Shown here piece by piece: positions 30,701 to 37,429 of a DNA stretch of 64,000 bases. Made by a program: the position numbers and the translations under genes. Below the pieces are notes generated by a model. That model worked only from the letters and a program-made list of their open reading frames with translations. It searched no databases and was not told the DNA's origin. Within the stretch, counting starts at the first letter, position 1. Every line of letters begins with the position of its first letter. The stretch comes from Tritrichomonas musculus (taxonomy: Eukaryota; Parabasalia; Tritrichomonadida; Tritrichomonadidae): the NCBI GenBank assembly GCA_039105265.1, contig JAPFFF010000010.1, forward strand, positions 4,340,001-4,404,000. The letters are read 5' to 3'.

Positions 30701-32522
30701 CGTTCTCAGCGTCGATGATATCGCATTTGATCACCGGTTTCCGTGCCACCAAGGCGTCATCGTTGAGTAAGTTGTGGATGGTTATATCGCCTCTGAGATA
30801 CCATGAGTACGGCTCGATGTTGAGGTCTTTGTCGAACATGATCTCTGGGTCATCTCGTTCACGAGTCGAGTACGTATAGCAATCACGGGCTTTGTTGTGA
30901 GTGAGCTCTGGACAGATGAACTTACCGTTGGAGTACGAGATGATGAAGTCGTTTAGGATGTTCCCTTGCCAGTCCATGATCAACAGACTTCGTAGATGGA
31001 CCTTGAAGACGGAGGTGGTCTCGGATAGCTTGCTCCTCAGTGCACTCGGTAATGAGATCTTCATGATGATGACTGGGTCTAGAACACTATCCGTTGAAGC
31101 TGGCTCGTAAGTGGTGATGTCGTTATGTTTGACGTAGTAGCTTGGGTATCCGGGTACAGTATCGAATTCACTGTCCCCAGGTTGAGTGGATTCCATTTCC
31201 TGGATCTTGTACGACAACAACGCTAAGGGACCTTTAACCGTATCTCGAAACGTCTTGCAAACACTGATGCATGAGTTCAGAGAGATTGCTTCGTTAGATT
31301 CGTCTGGAATTGATATGTCAGGGTCAGTGCTCGAGCACCAATCGATAAGGGGTTGTAGACTGATATTTGACTCGCCCTTGACTGAGAATCCACTAGCCTT
31401 ACGTATCTGCATAGCAGAGTTCGCTCCGTGAATCGCTCGGGGTATATACAACACGGCGTCGACGATTGGGACAAGTATCCGGGAACCTCTACACACGACG
31501 TAACGGTCTGTCAGTGACGGATGATCCAGTAACCACTCAACATCCATGCCGATCTCTTCTAACCTGTTGTTGATATTCGAGATGAATCCGCGTAGGGTTG
31601 ATCGTTGATCGTGATCCCTCATCCACTGGATATCGTGATCGGTGAGCGTGAGTTGGTTATCCGGGTTGGAGATCGTGATTTGATTATCGTTGATGGTTAC
31701 TTGGTTGAGGTTTCTTCGATCAATGATGCCGATGACGTTGTTGCTGTAAAGTACCTCGGTGTGGTCTTCGCAATCATTGAACCTTAATGCGGGATTCTCG
31801 TTGGTGAGTCTATGTCGTTGATACCAATCCATCTGTTCGAGATCGCCGAGCGTGATAGTGGTTCCGGGAATGACAACCTCAGCGTCAGTAGTTGGAGTGA
31901 GTTCGTGATTGACGACTACTACGTTGTATTCATTAGCGATGAGCTCTCGAGTGTTGTCTTCGACGTGAATGCCGTCTGAATTGACGTTAACGGAAGAATC
32001 ATGACTGTGAATCGATATCCCATCACTCCCGACGGATGTGGTAGTGAGCATGGTTACATCAATGATCGCAACGGTTCTACCATTCGAGTCTCTCACTTCA
32101 GTCCAATCGACACCGGTATCTGTATCACTGTTCCTGACGAAACGGAGTTGATCATGAGTGTTCTCGAATAGGATACGATCGAGAGGTAGCATGCGCTCTA
32201 TCTCCAGTGCTGTACGTCCGTCAAAGCTCCATGTTGAGGTGGTATCAATGTGGCGTCTGTTAGTGAATCTTGCGTGCTCGGGTGTTGTGATTGATTGCAT
32301 ATGATCGCGTCTTCTGATGTAAACCACTTCACCGGTTGCTACACTAGTGATGAGAATGAGGTCGTTTCCGATCTGTTGAACGTGGAAGTCAACTCCATCC
32401 ATCGCGAGCAGCTCTTCTTCAGTGTAGTCCGATAGTGATTCGAGTGTGTGATCTCCGAAGGCATGGGTAGTGGTCTCATGAGTCAGTCTAGTAACAGGAC
32501 TCTCGAAATCGTCCAGTTCCAT
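27789..32522 (-). CDS. Polinton giant protein of 1577 residues with tail-fibre-like repeats
   Basis: The largest frame of the element. The N-terminal 400 residues have repeated short beta-like units rich in D, N and V (VNVNSDGIHV, TITLGDLEQM and similar). Middle regions share segments with the neighbouring 593-residue protein (FGNRWSLTWDGSKW and ITADNITTMRSDLNLV). A glycine/alanine hydrophobic stretch near residues 995-1025 follows a coiled coil. Near residues 1390-1460, repeats of the form DDYATLGDLDGYARKDEIP resemble phage tail-fibre shaft repeats, and the C-terminus ends in a coiled coil. I infer a surface or host-contact protein. It overlaps the 593-residue gene by 35 bases and is probably translated from the same leftward unit. 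Confidence 0.7.
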   Translation of the reverse strand: MELDDFESPVTRLTHETTTHAFGDHTLESLSDYTEEELLAMDGVDFHVQQIGNDLILITSVATGEVVYIRRRDHMQSITTPEHARFTNRRHIDTTSTWSFDGRTALEIERMLPLDRILFENTHDQLRFVRNSDTDTGVDWTEVRDSNGRTVAIIDVTMLTTTSVGSDGISIHSHDSSVNVNSDGIHVEDNTRELIANEYNVVVVNHELTPTTDAEVVIPGTTITLGDLEQMDWYQRHRLTNENPALRFNDCEDHTEVLYSNNVIGIIDRRNLNQVTINDNQITISNPDNQLTLTDHDIQWMRDHDQRSTLRGFISNINNRLEEIGMDVEWLLDHPSLTDRYVVCRGSRILVPIVDAVLYIPRAIHGANSAMQIRKASGFSVKGESNISLQPLIDWCSSTDPDISIPDESNEAISLNSCISVCKTFRDTVKGPLALLSYKIQEMESTQPGDSEFDTVPGYPSYYVKHNDITTYEPASTDSVLDPVIIMKISLPSALRSKLSETTSVFKVHLRSLLIMDWQGNILNDFIISYSNGKFICPELTHNKARDCYTYSTRERDDPEIMFDKDLNIEPYSWYLRGDITIHNLLNDDALVARKPVIKCDIIDAENALRLQKSDVYYFYRPTMIGYDEHVKYNDSDLEYECECYKMVYKIPETYDLPTNLTFKFTEYCFGNRWSLTWDGSKWIGDDIQGRFQSKIISRCQKRDPKPDNYGSRGCIIAVKRDTLNSRAIPDNSKGLAYSLLHSCMRDEGGVYEPYIKFKDGSVVKGSDYSLSIGFSTADSSVKMDGYDLASVSCTIGNYSTSKLKIGDVEQIYLDLTLPGQELVNRLSFTFDDEGGVHRASTNDNGYADIKGALDTVDRVGYAWSMRSKNDSGRDITLYLRHDYTDPIDEVNWDPSTNAFEYIIKQQFYEVSPNPNAATTLYTDFNITSSKIITADNITTMRSDLNLVTNNVDVVTYDVKEVKSKVDALSSEMVDQQAKTKYLEKEVDKIDMKANVGIALGVAGCVLGATGIGVAGKALSFASKGVARELVNTVTKVTDVGADVVEDMAGALTDELPDIGADVFFGDMMSMPVGRAATTEMSNADRLNKIVEWCDAEYVPITEMSFTDELDDPSKVAMTLTSTMDVCKRFRHTMKPMIKTLATAVEDTIHESELVRDDVIDVFGKIDPIQLIAEDTITDGSIKARLLVRKISEYNDVDYEENVVTIKIVNGAISQYTGTDTFPTASMNGKVITIGNPLNVQVMSITIKENTAVRHLSFTTNDIAYRCDVDAMQKKIDSLHDQLEQNDRSLTTTLNEFPTVDEVNTALDKVATKTMVNDLQQYLEANYMSMDQVEAGYYDKMDCDNKFALKTSLGDYALKTDMPDDYATLGDLDGYARKDEIPTDYVKAATLDDYMLKSEMPDDYATMGDLDGYARKDEIPSIDVDNVRAYDDLSYCSTDKTSLTIGVTGTLKLPSILPFTEGAHIVVDAVFDDGAEHLDFIFKTNSSASDTHTMIYNVNGTEAVLRSQDYTINWNISTGEFTIKGFVKHKGKNPSEYRNLRADTGDHHDSLALNSQIEQLWSYITALESRLAALESI
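28243..28445 (-). repeat. Fibre-like coding repeats in the giant protein gene
   Basis: Near-identical DNA words (GCATATCCATCGAGATCGCC and the adjacent GTAGCATAATCATCTGGCAT) occur twice about 130 bases apart, encoding repeated DYATxGDLDGYARKDEIP units. This is the only strongly repetitive part of the gene at DNA level. Confidence 0.6.
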
Positions 32523-34269
32523 CTCGCATCGCCAGTTCTAAAGAATCGGCGTTCTCGACTGTGTGATCGACAATGGTGTTATCTCGATGTTCTCTCCATC
32601 TACGTCGTAACTCGCGAACGGAGTCGGTGATGGTATGTATCGATTGGATTATGGTACGAACGCCTTCAACCATTTCCGGTACTCGATCGAGGGTCAACCC
32701 GCCAGCGATGATGGTCGTGGTTGCATTACCTATCTGGGTCAACGAATTCAATGCGTTGAGTACTAGATCTGTGGCGGTCAATGAAGCTGTCGCAGCAGGG
32801 ATCTCCGTCTGTGTCGGGATGAATCGTTTGAGTACCTGACCAGCAGCACTCGTGTCCATGTCGAGGAGGAACTTGCCACTAATAGGTGGTTTGCCGCCAG
32901 GATAATCATCGTCGGGGCCACCCATACCTGGGAACGTGAAGTCTTCGGTTCGATACGTGTTGATGTTCATGTTCTCCCCAGTGATGGATAGAGTCGAGAG
33001 GGCTTTGACCATACTAACAGCTCCGGTGAGTATGTTGAGGATATCACCAGCGATCGCCAAGCCTTTACGAATGGAATCGGTGTATTCGTTATACGCGGCT
33101 TGTAACCGAAGTTGCTCTTGAATCCCATTGATGATGGCTCTCAACGTTGAGTAATCATAAGCGAGTACGTCAACGATACCACCGACGACGTTCAGATCTC
33201 GACGCATAGTCATGATGTTATCAGCCCAGATGATCTTCGATGAGTAGATGTTGTTATCAGTGGTGATGGTAGTACAGTTTCGTGGATCGGGTTTGACCTC
33301 ATAGAACTGTTGGACGATCATGACGTCGAAAGGGTTGTACGTCTCATTGGCGTTCTCAGGCTTCTGTTCGAAGTACTCCTTCTCGATGTAGATGTGGATG
33401 TTCTTCTGGTTTGATGATTCCGGAATGGACTTGTTTGAATGCTTGACCTCACGGATGTAGTTGAATGACTCGATGACGGGGTTGTCGTTCCAGGTGTGAA
33501 GGTAATGGAGGTTGATAGGGCTGATCGGATGTAGATCCCACCTCAACGATGTTACATGTCCGTTGATGTTGATATCGGCTAGTACGTAGAGGAGGTCCTT
33601 GGAGGACACATCGCTACTAACTTTGACCGCGAACTGTTGAACGTCGAGGCCGTCGTACTGTGGTGCTGAATCCAACTTAATGTCGGTGAGTTCGATGACG
33701 GCTCCATCCTTATACACCACCCTCCAATTGGTTACGTAGTCGGATAGAGCAGTGGCGTAGTTCTTGGGAAGGTCATCACCGACAATACACCTAAGCCACT
33801 TCGCGATGTAATCGCTGTGAGGGACGACTATAGCAGGACTTCCGTTGTTGTTGGTCTTAGACGATAGCTTCGCGATTGAGCGATTCACGACGTTGTTCCC
33901 GGTCCATGATGTTCCATCCCAGGTGAGAGCCCAGGTGTGTCCGAAAAGGTAGTCTCTGAACTCGAACTCCAACTGTAATGGGATGTCGTAGTCGGGATCG
34001 ATGACCCAAATCATTTCGTAGTACCTCTCTGACTGAGTGATTGACGATGGCTTGTAGAGGTAAAGCTGGTCGGATTCTTTGAGCTCGAAGTACGTTTCGG
34101 GTTTATTGTTCTGGACTATGTCATCGATCTCTTTCTTAGTGTAGACACAGTTGATGCGAACGTTATCGGGACTGTAGTCTCGGGTGATTCGTAGTTCATC
34201 GTCAATGACACCGATTTCGTACCCACGATCCTTCAGGGCCAACGCTTGCACGGCTAATGGGGCAATCAT
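32488..34269 (-). CDS. Polinton protein of 593 residues, paralogue of the giant protein
   Basis: The protein shares with the 1577-residue protein the FGHTWALTWDGTSWTGN segment, the ITTDNNIYSSKIIWADNIM block and a following coiled coil with a hydrophobic region (residues about 385-430). It has a glycine/proline-rich linker (PGMGGPDDDYPGGKPP) near residue 450. It is likely an older duplicate of the central part of the giant gene or vice versa. It starts divergently from the minor capsid candidate, with only 17 bases between the two start codons. A short shared regulatory region is thus implied. Function is unknown; a surface or fibre-base role is inferred. Confidence 0.65.
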   Translation of the reverse strand: MIAPLAVQALALKDRGYEIGVIDDELRITRDYSPDNVRINCVYTKKEIDDIVQNNKPETYFELKESDQLYLYKPSSITQSERYYEMIWVIDPDYDIPLQLEFEFRDYLFGHTWALTWDGTSWTGNNVVNRSIAKLSSKTNNNGSPAIVVPHSDYIAKWLRCIVGDDLPKNYATALSDYVTNWRVVYKDGAVIELTDIKLDSAPQYDGLDVQQFAVKVSSDVSSKDLLYVLADININGHVTSLRWDLHPISPINLHYLHTWNDNPVIESFNYIREVKHSNKSIPESSNQKNIHIYIEKEYFEQKPENANETYNPFDVMIVQQFYEVKPDPRNCTTITTDNNIYSSKIIWADNIMTMRRDLNVVGGIVDVLAYDYSTLRAIINGIQEQLRLQAAYNEYTDSIRKGLAIAGDILNILTGAVSMVKALSTLSITGENMNINTYRTEDFTFPGMGGPDDDYPGGKPPISGKFLLDMDTSAAGQVLKRFIPTQTEIPAATASLTATDLVLNALNSLTQIGNATTTIIAGGLTLDRVPEMVEGVRTIIQSIHTITDSVRELRRRWREHRDNTIVDHTVENADSLELAMRDGTGRFRESCY

Positions 34270-34286
34270 CTTTTAATCGCCGTAAA

Positions 34287-35039
34287 ATGATTTTATCCCT
34301 GCAGAGCACTGGTCCGGACTACAATCATTTACGAGCTAACGTTCAGATACCGTGGAACTGCGAGTACGTTGAGTACTATGTCGAGTCGATTAACGTTAGA
34401 GACATCTGTGTCGTGACCGATGAAGACTATATCGAATACTATTACGAAGACGGTCATGGATTTGCCCACGACACGTATAGATATCAATTCAAGAACTCTT
34501 ATCACGTAAAGCCAGAGCAATTCAGAAACATATTCGAACATGTCGATCCGTTATTAGGTCAGGTCATGACGGTCGCTGTCGACTCGACCTTTAGACTACA
34601 GCTGCAAATGAACCTGAACGTGCATTTCGAGGAAATAACTCGTTTAGCAGGGTTGGTTACTGGGTTGCAGCACGAAGACGGTAGCGAAATCTATGACGCG
34701 GGAGATACCATCACGTTCGAGAGACCCGTGAAATCCTTGTACGACAAACTCTACCTGGTTTCGAAGCAAGGTCAGTCAATTCAGTCCAGCGTCGAGGGTC
34801 GTGAATACACTCCATCGATCATAGCCAGCATCGATTATCCGATAAGGGAGGGGACACCCATCTTATACAACTTCGAGATGTACGGTAAGCCGATCAAGAA
34901 CATCGTGAACATAGATTCGTTCAAGCAAATCGAGTTGGAGCTCGTTGACTTCCAGTATCAACCGGTTAAGCTGATGAGCCCCATGTTCGTTACCATCAAG
35001 GTCAACCCGGCTGATACCCCAAAAATGAAACTACATTAG
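34287..35039 (+). CDS. Polinton minor capsid (penton-like) protein candidate
   Basis: The start at 34287 (context CGTAAAATGA) is preferred over the in-frame ATG at 34257, which lies within the coding part of the divergent gene. The 250-residue product is beta-rich, begins MILSLQSTGPDYNHLRANVQIPWN, and has the length and general pattern expected for the single-jelly-roll penton proteins of Polintons. Alternating hydrophobic strands run throughout with no catalytic motif. Because I cannot run a structural comparison, the assignment relies on size, context and pattern. Its separation from the major capsid gene by about 7 kb is unusual among familiar arrangements. Confidence 0.55.
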   Translation: MILSLQSTGPDYNHLRANVQIPWNCEYVEYYVESINVRDICVVTDEDYIEYYYEDGHGFAHDTYRYQFKNSYHVKPEQFRNIFEHVDPLLGQVMTVAVDSTFRLQLQMNLNVHFEEITRLAGLVTGLQHEDGSEIYDAGDTITFERPVKSLYDKLYLVSKQGQSIQSSVEGREYTPSIIASIDYPIREGTPILYNFEMYGKPIKNIVNIDSFKQIELELVDFQYQPVKLMSPMFVTIKVNPADTPKMKLH

Positions 35040-35042
35040 GGA

Positions 35043-35285
35043 TTACTCGTTGACGTTGTTTTTGGCATCGAGTTCTGCTTTGAGGGCTCTGAGTTCGAGC
35101 AACTCTTTCTTCTTACGCTCACGGTAGGCTTTCTGTTGAGCACGTCTGGCGAGGATACGTTCTTCATCGGTGGCATACTTGCGCTTACGTCCACGGTTGG
35201 ATTTAGGCGCTGGGGCGGTGATCTCGTTAAGGAGGTCGGTTGAGGAGGATGGTTTGATGACGTCTGTCTCGGTGGTGATACTCAT
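35043..35285 (-). CDS. Polinton small basic protein, bZIP-like
   Basis: Eighty residues with a basic region RKRKYATDEERILARRAQQKAYRERKK followed by a short leucine heptad-like helix. The R-R-A-Q-x-K-A-Y-R-E-R pattern resembles the DNA-contact region of Yap/AP-1 type bZIP proteins, although the zipper is too short to be certain. It could bind the element's DNA or RNA, act as a transcription regulator, or simply condense DNA. It is preceded by TATTTTTCTTTCACATTAA, the best copy of the element's promoter-like motif, and ends four bases from the convergent minor capsid candidate. Confidence 0.6.
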   Translation of the reverse strand: MSITTETDVIKPSSSTDLLNEITAPAPKSNRGRKRKYATDEERILARRAQQKAYRERKKKELLELRALKAELDAKNNVNE

Positions 35286-35308
35286 TTAATGTGAAAGAAA
35301 AATATTGG
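35286..35308 (-). promoter_or_regulatory. Recurrent T-rich promoter-like motif (minus strand)
   Basis: On the minus strand the sequence reads ATATTTTTCTTTCACATTAA and then the ATG at 35285. It matches the box in front of the major capsid gene almost base for base, which argues for a shared, perhaps late, promoter. Confidence 0.6.
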
Positions 35309-35320
35309 TACTGATGTCGT

Positions 35321-35914
35321 TTAGAGATCGTGTTGGCGTTTGAATTTCGAGTACATGATCGCAACCACTTTGTTGTCGACATCGCGTGTATTGACATACT
35401 TATTCCCGGACTTGGTCTCACAGATGTGTAGTATTCGATACTCGATGCCGGTCCAGAAGTAAAACACGTCGTCATGGAAGTAGTAGTTCTCGAATTCGTG
35501 ATGACCGTTGGTCGTATCATAGAAGTCGACGACCATAGCATCTTCAGGCAACTCGTCAACGTATTCGTATTTGACATTACCTTTGTGACCCGTTCTGTTA
35601 AGTTGATTCTCGGTTGGAGTAACCCAGCGTAGATTCGTTGAGTGATAGTCTGTTCGATCGCGGTTGCGGTGATCTACCTGAGTCATGTGTTCAGGGTCAT
35701 CGTTATCGACCCATTGTTTCGCGATGACACGATGCTTTAGATATTTCTTGCCGTTAAGAGCGATACATGGGTAGCCGTTAGTGCCAATTGATTCAGAAAC
35801 GACGTGTCCGTTAGACTTTCGACGAATTGGATATGGATATTCGACGCAGATCTCGTAGTCGTCATCGGCGACCAAGGTCTCCCAGCTTGCTTGCTCGTCA
35901 ATTACTGTAGCCAT
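35321..35914 (-). CDS. HNH endonuclease with NUMOD4-like N-terminus
   Basis: From the preferred ATG at 35914 the product has 197 residues. Residues about 10-70 resemble NUMOD4 (WETL, DDYEICVEYPYPIRRKSNGHVV). An HNH core follows, with HRVIAKQW (61-68), VDHRNRDRTDYHSTNLRWVTPTEN (80-103): the D-H pair, asparagine and final asparagine-containing helix typical of phage-type homing endonucleases. Such enzymes cut DNA and can promote copying of their own gene. A longer frame upstream to 36019 lacks support. The gene is unusual cargo for a Polinton, which may have acquired it from a virus or other selfish DNA. Confidence 0.8.
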   Translation of the reverse strand: MATVIDEQASWETLVADDDYEICVEYPYPIRRKSNGHVVSESIGTNGYPCIALNGKKYLKHRVIAKQWVDNDDPEHMTQVDHRNRDRTDYHSTNLRWVTPTENQLNRTGHKGNVKYEYVDELPEDAMVVDFYDTTNGHHEFENYYFHDDVFYFWTGIEYRILHICETKSGNKYVNTRDVDNKVVAIMYSKFKRQHDL

Positions 35915-35946
35915 GTTTGAATTCGTGATAAAAAGTTGGATTAGAA

Positions 35947-36177
35947 TTAGTTTGACGTGAATTCGGATACGACTGATTCGATCATGATTTCTCGTTCCGC
36001 GGAATTCCGCGGTACCCATTTTCGTGTACGATATGATGCTCCATGATCACCGCTATCGATTGGTGAAGGAACGAAGTCAATCGGTTGAGTATTCGTCCGC
36101 ATAGCGGGGTACGAAGTATCGAGATATGATCCTCGGAAGCTGGGTACCATTTCGAGGAATCTCGAAGGTGAAATCAT
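35947..36177 (-). CDS. Possible small Polinton protein, unrecognised
   Basis: A 76-codon frame from the ATG at 36177 overlaps upstream sequence of the HNH gene in another frame. It has no recognisable motif or strong start context. I list it only because it fills an otherwise gene-free interval within a tightly packed element. Confidence 0.25.
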   Translation of the reverse strand: MISPSRFLEMVPSFRGSYLDTSYPAMRTNTQPIDFVPSPIDSGDHGASYRTRKWVPRNSAEREIMIESVVSEFTSN

Positions 36178-36351
36178 TTGACCTTGGCGGTTAAGGCGAA
36201 TCAAATTGACCTTCCAACCGCTATAAACGATATCCCGAATCTATCGTCAAAACCGCTCTAAGTGCCTCCTATCGCGAGATACCTGCATTCGCGGCTAGAC
36301 CCATTACGAAGATGTACCCAAAGGGACCTAGATTTATGTCTGATCAGATAC

Positions 36352-36403
36352 GGCTCAGTGGTAAGGCGTTTCCACGGTAATCCGGAGTACCTGGTTCGAT
36401 TCT
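36352..36403 (+). ncRNA. tRNA-like segment with A-box and B-box similarity
   Basis: CGGCTCAGTGGTAAGGCG resembles the D-arm and A-box of tRNA genes, and GGTTCGATTCT about 40 bases downstream resembles the T-arm and B-box. TTCTTTT follows shortly after (36415 on), like a Pol III terminator. I could not pair a full acceptor or anticodon stem, so this is either a degenerate tRNA-derived sequence or an internal Pol III promoter, not a normal tRNA. Confidence 0.4.
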
Positions 36404-36479
36404 GCTACGGGCCGTTCTTTTATTCGAATAATTCTTCGTCTTCTTCTAAGAGATTCCGTATATGATCTCGTCTCTAGAT

Positions 36480-36654
36480 GATGTTCGCTAATGCGTTCTG
36501 GTCGCGCGAAGTTGAAAGAAGAGCTATTGTGGTTCCACATCTAGGTGATGTTCGCTAACGCGTTCCGGTCATGCTAGGTTGAAAGAAGAGCCATAATACT
36601 CCGTACTTCCGAGATGTTCGCTAACGCGTTCCGGTCGTGCTAGGGTGAAAGAAA
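36480..36654. repeat. Three tandem 66-67-bp repeats in the Polinton island
   Basis: Copies begin at 36480, 36547 and 36613 with GATGTTCGCTAAYGCGTTCY and end with GTGAAAGAA or TTGAAAGAA. Read on the minus strand each copy carries TTCTTTCA, part of the element's promoter-like word, and the third gives TTTCTTTCACC. They may be multiplied binding or promoter sites for the leftward genes. Confidence 0.75.
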
Positions 36655-36685
36655 GGTCGTATACGGAACTCTCTTTCTGCTCCAA

Positions 36686-36741
36686 TCCCAGGTGGAGATA
36701 TCTTCACAGTCCGATTGAATGCACTACATCTCCGCCTGGGA
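36686..36741. repeat. Hairpin with 14-bp stem in the Polinton island
   Basis: TCCCAGGTGGAGAT (36686-36699) pairs with ATCTCCGCCTGGGA (36728-36741), 13 of 14 positions Watson-Crick, with a 28-base loop. Runs of T follow (GGTTTTTGC and CTTTTTGC). This could be a terminator, structured RNA or protein-binding site. Confidence 0.6.
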
Positions 36742-36779
36742 ACGGTTTTTGCTCCCTTTTTGCTCAAAAATAGATCAGA

Positions 36780-37196
36780 TCACTCGTCTTGGGAGTCCAG
36801 TTCACGGAAGTCGTTGATGGAATGAACTCCCCTGAGAACGTCGTGTGCTTTGGTGTATATCGCTTCATATCTCTTCAACTCAGATCTGAGACAGAGCTTG
36901 TCGATGTAGTAATCGTAGTAGGTCTTATCTTCGAATTGCTTCGGAGTCAGGTCAACGGTCATCAACATTGGGTCTCGGTAGACGGTTCGATAACGACTCT
37001 CTCTGACGGTGATGTAAGGGACTTTCCCGAAGAGGTCAATCAACTGGGACATATCGAGAACGGTGGATCCGTATTTGACTTGCAATGGACGAACGCTGAT
37101 ACCGAATTCATTTGGGTAGATCTTGCTGTCGAGGTAGACGTAGAGTTTGGTGCTGTCTTTGGGTTGAACTGTTTCGACGAACTGCTTGAGGGACAT
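36780..37196 (-). CDS. Polinton protein of 138 residues, unrecognised
   Basis: The frame starts in ACATGTCC context and ends next to the non-coding island. The product is rich in tyrosine, lysine and aspartate with alternating hydrophobic positions, so it may be folded. There are no motifs I recognise. A T-rich stretch (AATTCTTTTACGCC, minus strand) precedes the ATG by about 10-20 bases, as for other leftward genes of the element. Confidence 0.55.
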   Translation of the reverse strand: MSLKQFVETVQPKDSTKLYVYLDSKIYPNEFGISVRPLQVKYGSTVLDMSQLIDLFGKVPYITVRESRYRTVYRDPMLMTVDLTPKQFEDKTYYDYYIDKLCLRSELKRYEAIYTKAHDVLRGVHSINDFRELDSQDE

Positions 37197-37219
37197 GTGT
37201 TTGTGGTGGCGTAAAAGAA

Positions 37220-37405
37220 TTAGTTTGGAAGCAATTCGGTAATGAGATAGAGTTCGCCGTCCAACAAGACAGCTTCTTCACCGTAACCGTTGTACCATTC
37301 ATCGAGAACGAGACCTGTTGTCGTGTCGATCACTTGGTGAGGTTCAGTAATAGAGATCTCGTACTTGCCATCGAATCCGGGGATGCTTACGAAGGTGGGT
37401 TCCAT
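37220..37405 (-). CDS. NUMOD4-like single-domain protein (61 residues)
   Basis: The sequence FVSIPGFDGKYEISITEPHQVID resembles the NUMOD4 module (W-x-x-I-P-G-F/Y-x-G-x-Y-x-I/V-S), which is normally fused to HNH endonucleases. Here it stands alone with no nuclease core. It may bind DNA as part of the element's regulation or derive from an endonuclease gene like the one at 35321. The minus-strand context CCAATTCTTTTTGTGCC lies just upstream. Confidence 0.55.
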   Translation of the reverse strand: MEPTFVSIPGFDGKYEISITEPHQVIDTTTGLVLDEWYNGYGEEAVLLDGELYLITELLPN

Positions 37406-37429
37406 TTCGTTGGCACAAAAAGAATTGGT

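Larger units (their letters stand above)
36205..36779. other. Non-coding structured island within the Polinton
   Basis: About 575 bases with no credible gene in an otherwise compact element. It contains a tRNA-like pair of internal Pol III boxes, three tandem 66-67-bp repeats and a 14-bp hairpin followed by T-rich stretches. It may hold a regulatory cluster, a small structured RNA or a replication-associated site. Confidence 0.6.

Noticed and set aside
34257-34286. Upstream ATG for the minor capsid candidate
   Set aside because: It lies within the coding part of the divergent gene; the ATG at 34287 has the element's CGTAAAATG context.
36345-36425. Normal tRNA gene
   Set aside because: The D- and T-arm words are present, but acceptor and anticodon stems do not pair, so I list it only as tRNA-like.
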